Source: Arcuatula senhousia | Lineage: Eukaryota > Mollusca > Bivalvia > Mytilida > Mytilidae | NCBI GenBank assembly: GCA_963971305.1 | Contig: OZ020305.1 | Coordinates: forward strand, 12,433,001-12,497,000 | Length of the DNA stretch: 64,000 nucleotides | Reading direction: 5' to 3' | Part shown: piece after piece, positions 47,301-56,859 of the stretch | Numbering within the stretch: the first letter of the stretch is position 1 | Layout of the letters: every line of letters begins with the position of its first letter | Notes under the pieces: generated by a model | The model's input: the letters and a program-made list of their open reading frames with translations, nothing else | What the model was told of the DNA's origin: nothing | Database searches by the model: none | Made by a program: the position numbers and the translations under genes

Positions 47301-50300
47301 TTGTCAATTAACAGGATTCCGATAAGATAGGCGGTAACGCAGATAAACCGTTTCATCTGGCTTAGTGGTTCTTCCTTCTCAATATTACTTCCATGGTGTG
47401 TCCAAATGGTTTTTATTCACGAAAAACTTCCCGCAAAAACCATTTTGATTTGATTTGACACTTCTTCGCAAAACGAACAGGCGGAGACCTACCCTCTGTA
47501 AAAATGTATCCTTATAATGACGAAAAATGCATTAAAATACGTTATTTTCGTCATTGAAACATTTTTTTGTAGTAAGTCTTGTGCTACTTGCACAATAAAA
47601 AGACATAAGAGAAGTTTTTTTATGGACCAAAATATTAATATTGGGACAAAAATGCCAAAATTGGTATTACTTTGAGAAACATGGTCCGTTAAGAGGCACG
47701 TGACACTTTTTAGGTCCGTTAATGATGCATGACATATTTAAGACATCGATTAAAAGAAAATAGGGGGTTTGTTGGCAAAAAAACTAACCCTATTTTGATG
47801 GTAAAAACCAGAGGATTCCGAAAAAATGACAGAAATCCAAAAACAAGACTAGCGAGCATCCTTAATAAAAAAGTATTTATTTCAGACGCCCCCACCATCA
47901 CAAAAAACACGATCGGGTACATTTAATTTTTGATAAATTGTGGAGGTCTTTGTTTTCATTTGATTCTGGTCATTTCGCGAATATCCGTCGAAAATGGAGC
48001 TTGCCGATAAGGTCAAAGCCGATCGAGACATGCTGAGTGTGTATCTACATGACACGATTATTGTCAATTAACAGGATTCCGATAAGATAGGCGGTAACGC
48101 AGATAAACCATTTCATCTGGCTTAGTGGTTCTTCCTTCTCAATATTACTTCCATGATATAACATAGAGCATTGAAAATTAAACAGAATGTTGATACATTA
48201 TTGTACTTTCTATGGATATCAACCAAAACATATGTTTTGTCATATAAAAAGAGAAATTGATTATAATGAGGTAAACATGTTTACATTTGCGACCTTTAAA
48301 ATACTAAGGAGCCACACGCCTTTTCATTTTATGAAGTTTTATAGAACTATTTTTACAGAAATGCAAATTGTATCGAACAGTCATTCATTTTCATTTTGAC
48401 AGATGCAATTTTTATAAATCTAAAATGCGTATTAATTAGGATATAACAAATTAATTACTGACCTTCAGTGTTTTTTCTCGATTATACCTGGTAAACGGAC
48501 TGTCACGGCGACTTTAACGGACCACAAAAACCGTGAAACACCTTTTAACGGACAATATTTCTCAATAAACGGTTAGGCCTCCTTGCTATGATTAAGCTGC
48601 AGTTCCGTAGCTCTTCTTAAATTGCTTTTTTGGCTGACCTCTGTCAAATCGAAAATTTTCGACCAACCACATACCGTATTAAAACGCTATGGAACCGGAG
48701 CCAATTGTGACTGACAGCGTTTTGAAACCTATGTGCGGATTTAGTTTAAGTTGTAAAAAGCCTCCCAAAAATGAAAAAAGAAGAAAGCAAAACAAATCAA
48801 ATACAATATCAATAAAATAGAAGAAAAACAAGAACAGCATAGAAAATAAAATGTATAAAACGTTATAAGCATATGTAAATCGAGAGTGGGCGAGAGTTCC
48901 GAGGGTAGGAGCCCATTTTCCTCGAAAAATAAAACATGGAGATTTTCGGTAAAATTGGTTGGAACTCCCTTTCGTCTTGAGCAGTCTCAGCACGCAAAGG
49001 TCGGACCCCCTTTTAAAGATAGTTCTTGATCCGCCCCTGATAAGATGATTTAAAGACAATATTGAGTAAAAATTGGGTGGTGTGTCTCAGTGAATACGAT
49101 ATTGTGAAGTGGTGAAAACTGTCAATTACCACTTAGAGATTTCAGGTCTACTAAAATAATTAAAAAAAATTCGTGCATTTTATCAAACATTAACGTATGT
49201 CATAATGCGTTTAGATATAAATGTATATCGACTTAAGATATGAATATTTTTGCAAAATAATTATTGAAAAAACTCCGTTGTAGGTTTTGGAATTGGCAGC
49301 ATTACAACAACGATATTGTACTTCATCATGGTGTTCCAAATGGATTTTTCACCTTTGACCTCGTCTCTTGTCTGCTCTTTCTTTGGTCTGCTGCTGACTA
49401 TCGGACTAGCATTTTCACCACAGGCCAGATTGATGACGCTATTGATGGTCCCACAGTTTTTTACTAGTAAGTTGACCCAAAAGTCGTTTTATAAAAGTAA
49501 ATTATGCACTGCAGTGATCCAGTTTTTCCCTTTTTGTTTTTTTCATGCACACTGGTATATCCATCTATCAAAAAATATCAGTTTATGAAGCGTAATATAA
49601 AAAAAAAAAAAAACAGGCCTTCGCAAAAGCAATGGAACGAAGCTTACGAGTATTTTACTGTTCTTTGTTCCAAAGAGGCAAAGAGGCACCAATGGGGCAT
49701 CCGAGTGTCAAAAGTCCGAAAGGGCAGCGACGAAACCGGTTAACACCAACAAGAACAGCACAAAGAAACACAAAACACAAAATCAACCGAACGGAAATCA
49801 ACAATGCTCCGGAAGAGTAAGCGGTTCCTGACTGCTATAGCATTCCCGTCGTGTTGTCAAAGTTATAAAGTCAATAGTTATAAACTAGCTCCTTTTGGCT
49901 TCTGTATTTTTCTACCAGGTAAAGGCCGAACATTTTTGCTGATGTATGCAGTGATGTTGGTGATGACGCATCCAGTCCAAAATTATAACCGTAATATATT
50001 GGTGATGTCAGAAAGTTCTACGTGTGGACAAGAATTAGCATTTAACCAGACGAGGGAACTAATGGAGGCGGCATTATCACCGATAGCAGGTTAAAGAAAT
50101 GAGCCTAGCTCTTTATACTCTATAATGTAAAGAGATAGGCGTGACCGTCCGTGTGTTCGTCTATTTGTTACACCTCTACATACCCATCTCTTATCCAGTA
50201 CTTCTCTCAAACCCCTAAATGGGGTTTCACGAAACTTTCACAAAATCTTGTAATGTAATGTAAATGTGCACCTTCTATCTAAAAAAATGATCGGATTTAT

Positions 50301-50925
50301 TTTATTTAGGTCTCCCGTATCAAAACACGCTGACGTCACCTGGTGAACCCCATCTCTTATTTGCAACTCCTTCAATCGATGATGATCTTGAAACTTTCGC
50401 ACAACCTGTGTGACATAATCATGATAATGTGGATGCATACCTCCGATATTTAAAATTTATCTAATTTGGGAAGGGGATTGATTTTGAACTGCGACTCCGT
50501 TTAAAATGGAGATGGGATGGGTGGTGAATTACCTTGTCCGTTTGAATGATTTCTTGTCTTTTATAACATAAGCGGTCTGACCAGAAACTCACCTTTACCA
50601 GATTATGTATAATTCCTACACCGGGAACCGGAATTAGAAATCAAATTTTCTGAGAACAATTTTTAAACGCACAAATGTTTCAATTTAGCAGTTGTGCTTA
50701 TTTTTATCAAAGTCGAAAGACAAAAACTAAAGCTAGAATTTTTGAAATTGAAAAATGCAAAAGAAATTTGAGATCGTTCCTTTATACTGAATCTGATACT
50801 TCTGTGAAATTGTTTTACTACAGGTATAATGGGAACATTTAAGAATCTGATGGAGGCCCTGAAAATATTTGCAGTGAAAATCAAAGAGGCATTTGCAGCA
50901 CTGTTGGTGGCACTTAAGGAAATAG
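44198..50925 (+). CDS. DC-STAMP domain-containing protein, DCST1/DCST2 type (5' part)
   Basis: DCST proteins are multi-pass membrane proteins; DCST1/2 orthologues act in sperm-egg fusion and DCST1 also has a ubiquitin-ligase RING. Five exons are seen: 44198-44316, 46595-46764, 49284-49466, 49919-50089, 50824-50925, giving 248 residues plus one base. Membrane segments lie in GFGIGSITTTILYFIMVF, LTSSLVCSFFGLLLTIGL and FLLMYAVMLVM. The conserved CGQELAFNQTREL follows, then an amphipathic Lys-rich helix (LKIFAVKIKEAFAALL). Phases fit at every junction (2, 1, 1, 1, and 1 out). Exons 3-5 match the family well; exons 1-2 rest on splice signals and phase. No further exons were found to 64000, so the long following intron holds mobile DNA or the gene is broken. 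DCST1 is slightly favoured over DCST2. Confidence 0.8.
44345..44900 (+). mobile_element. SINE-like or unclassified repeat ending in (AACT)n
   Basis: GC-richer than its surroundings. It contains GCACGTTAAAGAACCCTG, shared in part with the SINE at 10350-10650, and ends GCAGTAAAGCGATAACTAAC TAACTA, a short tandem tail typical of retroposons. It lies just inside DCST intron 1. The ORFs over it are shadows. Confidence 0.6.
44901..45924. other. DCST intron 1, central part, nothing seen
   Basis: No supported exon or bounded repeat. Confidence 0.45.
45925..46535 (+). repeat. Repeat family E with GTCTTCCATGGAAGAC start
   Basis: Opens GGTCTTCCATGGAAGACATA TGTCGCC and closes with ATGTCGCTTCTGCAACACG TTGCAGGCGACAT. 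It contains three ~170-bp units with AACAGGAAGTAG, ATGCCAAATA and AACTGCGACGAAAATTTTGC. An inverted copy is at 54110-55080. Confidence 0.85.
46595..46764 (+). CDS. DCST exon 2
   Basis: Encodes MEECYTGFMQSLRSSFCELF, a Cys-rich stretch (TPCCVLPKP) and FPGTYENEIMKNCL. Acceptor TTTTCACAG, donor GTATTT, phase 2 in, 1 out. The frame joins exon 3 exactly. Confidence 0.72.
46842..47068. mobile_element. Harbinger-like MITE nested in the foldback element
   Basis: The termini GGCACGGACCATTTGATTTT and AAAATCAAATGGTCCGTGCC are perfect inverted repeats, continuing CTGGG/CCCAG. TAA lies at both sides (46839-46841, 47069-47071) and splits the outer element's tip, so a 3-bp TAA duplication is well supported. 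A 17-bp G run follows the left arm. Confidence 0.88.
47247..47394. mobile_element. Mutator-like MITE with 9-bp target duplication
   Basis: The element is 148 bp with 18-bp inverted ends ATGGAAGTAATATTGAGA / TCTCAATATTACTTCCAT. GGTGTGTCC flanks it on both sides (47238-47246 and 47395-47403). A 9-bp duplication is characteristic of MULE/Mutator transposition. A partial second copy, lacking the left terminus, is at 48029-48154. Confidence 0.85.
48586..49283. other. DCST intron 2, right part, no gene seen
   Basis: The 126-residue minus-strand ORF at 48679-49059 is low-complexity hydrophobic with Phe/Leu runs and no family resemblance. Confidence 0.45.
49284..49466 (+). CDS. DCST exon 3, first membrane segments
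   Basis: Encodes FGIGSITTTILYFIMVFQMD and LTSSLVCSFFGLLLTIGLAF to MVPQFFTS: two membrane helices separated by a short loop. Acceptor TTGTAG, donor GTAAGT, phase 1 in and out. Confidence 0.87.
49590..49830 (-). mobile_element. Retroelement 3'-end fragment in DCST intron 3
   Basis: GGCATCCGAGTGTCAAAAGT CCGAAAGGG is the inverted counterpart of CCCTTTCGGACTTTGACATT CGGATGCC near 56345-56375, downstream of the LINE at 55090-56395. An A-run at 49598 fits a tail. Confidence 0.65.
49919..50089 (+). CDS. DCST exon 4
   Basis: Encodes KGRTFLLMYAVMLVMTHPVQ, then SSTCGQELAFNQTRELMEAA and LSPIA. The CxQEL-x-x-NQTRE block is a strong DCST signature. Acceptor TACCAG, donor GTTAAA, phase 1. Confidence 0.9.
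50110..50540. repeat. Probable diverged repeat in DCST intron 4
   Basis: CCCATCTCTTATCCAGTACTT and CCCCATCTCTTATTTGCAACT, each followed by a CGAAACTTTC/TGAAACTTTC block, suggest two degenerate ~160-bp units. No coding. Confidence 0.45.
50824..50925 (+). CDS. DCST exon 5 (last found)
   Basis: Encodes IMGTFKNLMEALKIFAVKIK and EAFAALLVALKEI, an amphipathic helical stretch typical of the family after the NQTRE block. Donor GTGATC, phase 1. Confidence 0.85.
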
Positions 50926-53900
50926 GTGATCATTTGTTTATTTATACACTCCTTTTTATAAGTACAATTTCAAAGTTAAAATGCAAACGCCAGTTAACTT
51001 TATGATATATTTTAAATGTGTATTCCTAAAACACACAATTCGAAGTAATGTTACACCAAAGGTTTTTCGCCAGTGATAGAAATCTAAAGTGAAAAGACAC
51101 TTCAAACAGAACATGATTTAACGTCTCAAATGTTTCTTAGAAAAACTTTGACGAAAAATTCAAATTTTGTTCAGTTTAAGTTGTGTGTTCTTAAAGTTGG
51201 CTTGATGTTTTACAGTAAAACACATTGTTAAATCATTTTCATTGAAATAACTAAACAAAACTCAGCACAAATTGTTAAAAAGGGGGGTAATCTTTTCAAA
51301 TTCAATTTCAACAAGATATGATTGTGTTGGGATGCCAACACACAAAGTCTCCCAAACGATTAAAAAAGTAACAACTCCAAAATGAAGGCTTCCCTTTGTC
51401 CCAATGTTCCAAGAACTGACTGGGGAGTTTAACGTCGTGACTATACCTATATATAGGTCTGCAACGACGTCAATCATGAAATTTAATATATTTTGAATAT
51501 AATAAGTAAATAGGAAATAATGCAACAGGTATAGTTAAATTTTGAAATTTGCAAATATTTTATATTTATTAAAGATCTTTTGTAAACCAATAGATGAGAA
51601 TAGTTCAAAATTGTTGTAGAAAAAGAAATAAAGCTTTATTTTTTCCATTGTAAAAAGGACGAGTGTGAAAATAATAATTTTAAAATATAAAGGGAGATAA
51701 TACACCCATCTTGCTGAAGGTCAAGGGTCAATTGGTCCCTCCCTAACATAGTCCCTAAAAAAGTGAAATTAATGATGACAGGCAGGGTTTTAAACTTTCA
51801 AATTTATTCCTTTATAATAAGCTGAAATAACAATGCAAATATTTAGTTGAATGAATGCAACCTCATCATCTCAATTTATGTCTCATTTCAAAAAGTGTAT
51901 GAATAATGTTTATTTTGCTGTGAAATGGTCTCACATGGAAAACAAAAAAAATATAGAAATTGCAATAAGACTTTCAGAAAATTGTAAACTATGATGACAT
52001 TCCATTTACATATTTTCTACCAATACAACTATATTTTTGAGATCCACCGAGAAGATTTTTGTTTTTTTCCATTGAACTCGGAGCATCATGTTTAGCCCAG
52101 AAACCAATGTTCATCAGAATCGGTCAACATTCCCAAAAATTAGCCGATTTTTGTCGGCCATTTTGAAAAAGGCGGCCATCTTGAAAAATTCGAAAGTTTT
52201 GTGCACACCTTCATAACATGAATAACTCATATACCAAGTATGGTTTTGATCTGAAAAACCATCTCAGAGAAACCGGTCGGACAAGTTCATTGTAAAAAAA
52301 ATCTGAAAAACCTGAGTAAAAACAATAAGTCTCCAAACTTCGTTTGGGAGACTTAATAAAGTCAAATTTAAGGCCACAAACTGAAAAAAGGATGCTGCCC
52401 TTAGAAAATGAAATTGGTATGGAACAAAAGAAACCTCAAAATTTAATATTAATTTGTGCGCGCAATGGCGTTTGTTCTCTGTCCAAAACATAACTGTCTG
52501 AAATCTCATTTTCTGAAAAATCCACTTCTGAAAGAAAATGCCCTTTCATCACTATAGAAGTTCATCGGCATGTTTTTCATTCAACACACAAAACTGTTAC
52601 TTAATAAGTGTTATGATCATGATATTTAAATGACAGAAATGTCTTTCTGGAAACAGATTTAGGTCATTTTTCGGGTTTTACGAAAAAAGACATTTTCTGA
52701 AAAACCATAAAAAAATTTTTTTTTGCCTTAAATCTTTGATAAACGTTTTTAAACAACTTATTTAATCATCATCGAAAAGTAAAAGTTTTATTTCAATGCG
52801 GTTTTTAAAAAAAACATTTTGAAAAAAACATGGTCAGGAAGTCGGGAAAAAGCAGACATTTTTATACAGACCCCCAAAACTTGCAAAACACATTAAAAAC
52901 TCATATTTGTCATTTGATGTGATTGACAACGTGATATTTTAAGGAAGTGTCATGTGTAAGGTCTTTGAAAAAAAAGTTTTGCTTTAATTATCTTCTTCTT
53001 CTATTGATCTCCAAAACTTGAATTCAGGATCGGGTAATTTCAAACAATACTATGTACCCATATTTTGAAAATCTTTCCTTTATTTTCAAGTTTTGTAGGA
53101 TGCAAATTGCTCTAATACCCAAAGGTTCTTGTGTGCAAATGTTCAGAATATTTCAATATAAAAAGAGGGTGCCATTTTCAAATGGGTGGTGCTTAACTTT
53201 TGGCGAACTGTTTACTACACATAGTCGATAGAAAGAGAGCTATACGTTCTAATTGTTGCACGTTAACAATAATTAAACATTATTCGGTTCAAAGTCGTAG
53301 CAGCTATTCATGAAGCGACTTGTACAAAACAAAACGATTTTTTATTTTATTTTAAGGCATATCTTTATAAAACCGAAAGGCGATTTGCTACTATCATGGT
53401 TTTTAATAAATCAAATGGGGAAAAGTTTTTCAGACGCTATTTTCGTGACCAACTCTTAGACCACACGTCTCATACGGTCCCCCCAAAAATTTCCTTCGTT
53501 ATCAGCCACTGGTGGAAAAAATCGAAATTACGTTGAACATATTTGTTAGTGTTTGTTTTGATTAGTGTTTTGCTGATTTTTGTACTGAGATGACCATGTA
53601 ATTATTGGTTGAATAATAAAAAGCAACCAAATTTTTGACAGCAGTTAAAAGAAATGACGCAAAGTTATCCGATATAGAAAAATGAACTTGGATTGCCCTT
53701 ACTTTTGAGTATCAGACATTCAAAGATGAAAACACGAAAAGCTTAAATTCACAGTTCTGATTTACTCGTTACCTGTTATAGTGTGAAATGACTAAGATGA
53801 CTATCAGTTTACTTTTAAATCTTTTTTTTGTCTGAAAGCAGGGGTAATGGAAATTGAAATTTTAATAAACACTCGTTGATGAAAATAACGACTTGAGGTC

Positions 53901-54109
53901 GGAAACCTTCAAATCCCCGCTAACCGAAAAAAAAACAACTTTCGTGTCCGAATAAATTTTGTTTAGAATCTACCCATCACTAAAGACAAAATGAACGGAA
54001 TAAAAATGTTCTTTCGAAATCATCTCTTCGAATGAAAAAAAATTGGTATTAATTTTCGGAGTCCGAGTGTAACCTTTCTTTTATCCACGCGTAAAAAAAA
54101 ATCCCATTT
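50926..54109. other. Long AT-rich stretch, no gene seen
   Basis: Presumably DCST intron 5. Contains CGGCCATTTTGAAAAAGGCG and ATACCAAGTATGG-like pieces (about 52020-52340) in the style of dispersed repeats. A search for the Cys-rich continuation of DCST found nothing convincing. Confidence 0.5.
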
Positions 54110-55080
54110 TTTATGTCGCCTGCAACGTGTTGCAGAAGCGACATATAGGGGTTACTTTGGCACCATCCGTCGTCTTGCGTCGTCGTGGTCCTGCGTCGTT
54201 GTCCTCGTCCTGCGGCGTCACAAAAATTTCTGTCACAGTTTTCAGGCAACTACATGCCACAGCTTATGTAGCTTCATCCCATTTTACTATAAGGTGTAAT
54301 ATTAAAAACGAAAGAATATGGAATATGTGCCAAAAAGACACGATCCACATATTGAAATGATTTTAATAAATGTACAAAAGCAAAATTTCACTGCGTGTGA
54401 AGCGCTTTTCTGGAATAACCTTCATCAGACACGCTAGGAGTAGAAAACTTGGAAAACCGGTAGAATATTAGATTTGATTAAAACAATGCCAAAAAATATT
54501 ACAACAATGACCAAACAGATAAATCTATCAATTTTTAAAGAAACAGCCAAACGTTGTCAAATTTTGGAAATATGTAAACTGTGTCTTTCCAACACATATT
54601 CCAGTACTCGAAAATATATAAGAGCATACAACTGAAGCACGGGGAAGCTTTCTACGACCTCCACACGGCACTAAAGCCAAACTCTGAAATAGTATTAAAA
54701 ACGAAAGAATATGGAATATGTGCCAAAAAGACACGATCCACATATTGAAATGATTTTAATAAATGTACAAAAGCAAAATTTCACTGCGTGTGAAGCGCTT
54801 TTCTGGATTAACCTTCATCAAGCGATTTTATGCTAAAAAATTGCTACTTCCTGTTTACCGAATACTTAAGGTTTTATGTATTCTGACCATATATATGCAA
54901 AATTTTCGTCGCAGTTTTCTGGGCAACTACATGCCACAGCTTCTTGATATTTGGCATCTAACTTCATCCCATAGTACTATAAAGTGTAAAGCAATTTTAT
55001 GCCGGAAACATTGCTACTTCCTGTTTACCGAATGTTTTAACATTCAGGCGACATACGTCTTCCATGGAAGACCGCCTTTT
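54110..55080 (-). repeat. Repeat family E, inverted copy with an insertion
   Basis: Begins ATGTCGCCTGCAACGTGTTG and ends ATACGTCTTCCATGGAAGACC, the reverse of the copy at 45925-46535. A 521-bp insertion at 54300-54820 splits it between GTGTAA and AGCGATTTTATGC. Confidence 0.85.
54300..54820 (-). mobile_element. Small element with 128-bp terminal direct repeats
   Basis: 54300-54427 and 54693-54820 are nearly identical 128-bp direct repeats (start TATTAAAAACGAAAGAATAT, end ACCTTCATCA) flanking a 265-bp non-coding centre. Family E flanks define both ends exactly. It resembles a TRIM or the pseudo-LTR form of a Penelope-type element. On the minus strand each repeat contains CTGATGA...GAAA spacing reminiscent of a hammerhead core, but pairing is not convincing. 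Confidence 0.7.
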
Positions 55081-55089
55081 TAGTTTTTA

Positions 55090-56395
55090 AGAAATCAATA
55101 GAAAGAGGAGAAGTCCCCGATGAGTAGAAGAGAGCGATATTGTATCACCCAATTTTAAGGTCAAAAGGTCTTTAATTCGTTACAATATTATGGAATACTT
55201 TATCATTAAATACCTATTTTCTGACTGTCAGTATGGTTTTCGTCCGGGTAGATCTTGTGTTACACAACTGCTTGAGATGAATGGTTTGAGCTTATGGATA
55301 ACTCATTTCCAATAGACTGTATATATTTAGACTTTTTCAAAGACTTTGCTAGTGTACCTCATCAACGCTTATTTTTGAAATTGGAAAAACTTAGTATCAA
55401 TGATAATGCTTTGAATTGCAATGTGTGCGTATATATGACACTCTTTATATTGGACTGCTGTTGTTAGCGGTGTTCCCCAGGGCAGTGTGTTGGGACCTGT
55501 ATTATTTGTTGCTTTTATTGATGACTCACCATATATCGTAAATGGAATCGTTTAGATTTTTTCAGATGACTGTAAATTAAACATATGCTAAAGTTTCAAC
55601 AGAAAATGATTTTCTGCGTTTACAAGACAACTAAGATAGATTGTGGGACTGGTCTCGTACTTGGATGTTGTAATGTTACGCTATAAGAAGTACTAGTGTA
55701 AAGTAATTCATTTTAATCCGTCTGATAAAGACCGGTATCGTTACACTATGCTTGATGATTGTGATAACTATATTGCTTTATCAGTTGTTAATGAGGAGAA
55801 GGATCTAGTCTTTTCCATTATACCAGATTTTAAGTTTGAAAACCACATTAATAACATTATAAGTAAAGCTCAGAGAGTTTTAAATCTTGTTAATCATTCA
55901 TTTGAATATATGGATCGTGATATGTTTATTTAACTGTATTAGTCGATTATACGTCCGTTATTGGAATATGCCTCTTGCGTCTAGTCACCTTACCTGAAAA
56001 AAAAGACATTAGAAGATTAGAAACTGGATAGCCTCGTGCAACAAAATTAGTAAAAGATAGACGTCATTTAAGTTATGAAAATCGTTTTTTATGCTTTGGG
56101 CTTACCAACTTTAGAATACCGTGGTGTAGAGAAAGATGTATGTCTTTAAATCGTTACACGGCATAGACGATATACCACGGACTTGTTTTCTCTAACTGAA
56201 CCCAACTCAACAAGAAGACACGCATTAAAACTTTTCAAGAAGCGTTTCCGTACCACTCAATATTTTATAGTTTTTGTGTTTCCGTGTTTTACATTTTGTC
56301 TGTTTTTTTGTTCTCTCCTTCTTTGTGTTTACTGGTTTTGTCTATTCCCTTTCGGACTTTGACATTCGGATGCCCCATTGGTACCCCTGCTTCTC
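55090..56395 (+). mobile_element. LINE remnant (non-LTR reverse transcriptase), plus strand
   Basis: Degenerate blocks in three frames: YGFRPGRSCVTQLLE near 55230, a GVPQGSVLGPVLFVAFIDD block near 55470-55525, a SDDCKLNIC (YADDTKL-like) piece near 55560, and a late ORF2 segment (55748-55933). Stops and shifts show it is dead. The 3' part (CCCTTTCGGACTTTGACATT) recurs inverted at 49700. Confidence 0.82.
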
Positions 56396-56850
56396 TCAGC
56401 ATCAATATTGGGATAAGGCTACTTTTTTTCGGTAAAAATATATTTTAAGGTACATAATATACCTTATTTTCAAATTCAAAATATATGAAACTGGTTGGGT
56501 TTCAAAATCTCAGCAGCACCTCCGTGTCCATGAAGTATAGAAACCCCAATTGCCATCTGTTTGTCACCTTTTAGTTTTCCACACTTTTACTAAATGCTAA
56601 AATACAATAAACTAATTTTGGGTTTGTGAGTCTATCATTGTGATCGAGTAACATATCAATTTTAACATTTGACGTTCCGTTCTGTTCTTAAAATTTTTTG
56701 AGTAAAAGATCAACTTAATGTTTTGTTCTACTTTGCTATGTTTTAACGGAATAATAATAATTTGAGGTGATCTTTGTCGTAATTTGGTTTCCAGTTCGGC
56801 AGTTTTGATTCAATGACATTGTTCTATAGTTCAAACGGTCGCATGGTAAA
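56396..56850. other. Spacer between LINE and Penelope-like element
   Basis: AT-rich with no gene seen. It may be the 5' part of the Penelope-like element. Confidence 0.4.
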
Positions 56851-56859
56851 CGAATAAAT

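Larger units (their letters stand above)
46829..48585. mobile_element. Foldback element with ~100-bp inverted ends in DCST intron 2
   Basis: The left end (CAAGGAGGCCTAA, then 47072-47160 with GTCCGTTAAAAGGTGTTTCA CGG) and right end (about 48495-48585, ending TTAGGCCTCCTTG) are inverted copies. A small MITE has inserted 13 bp from the left tip. The interior holds two copies of a ~125-bp segment (47270-47394, 48029-48154). No coding gene was recognised in it. Confidence 0.78.

Noticed and set aside
48679..49059. 126-residue minus-strand ORF
   Set aside because: Phe/Leu-rich low complexity with no motif, no splice context and AT-driven composition. It lies in a DCST intron.
54300..54427. Definite hammerhead ribozyme
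   Set aside because: The core-like words are present, but stem II opens with a mismatch and stem III cannot be closed with the required U-H, so it is kept only as a question.
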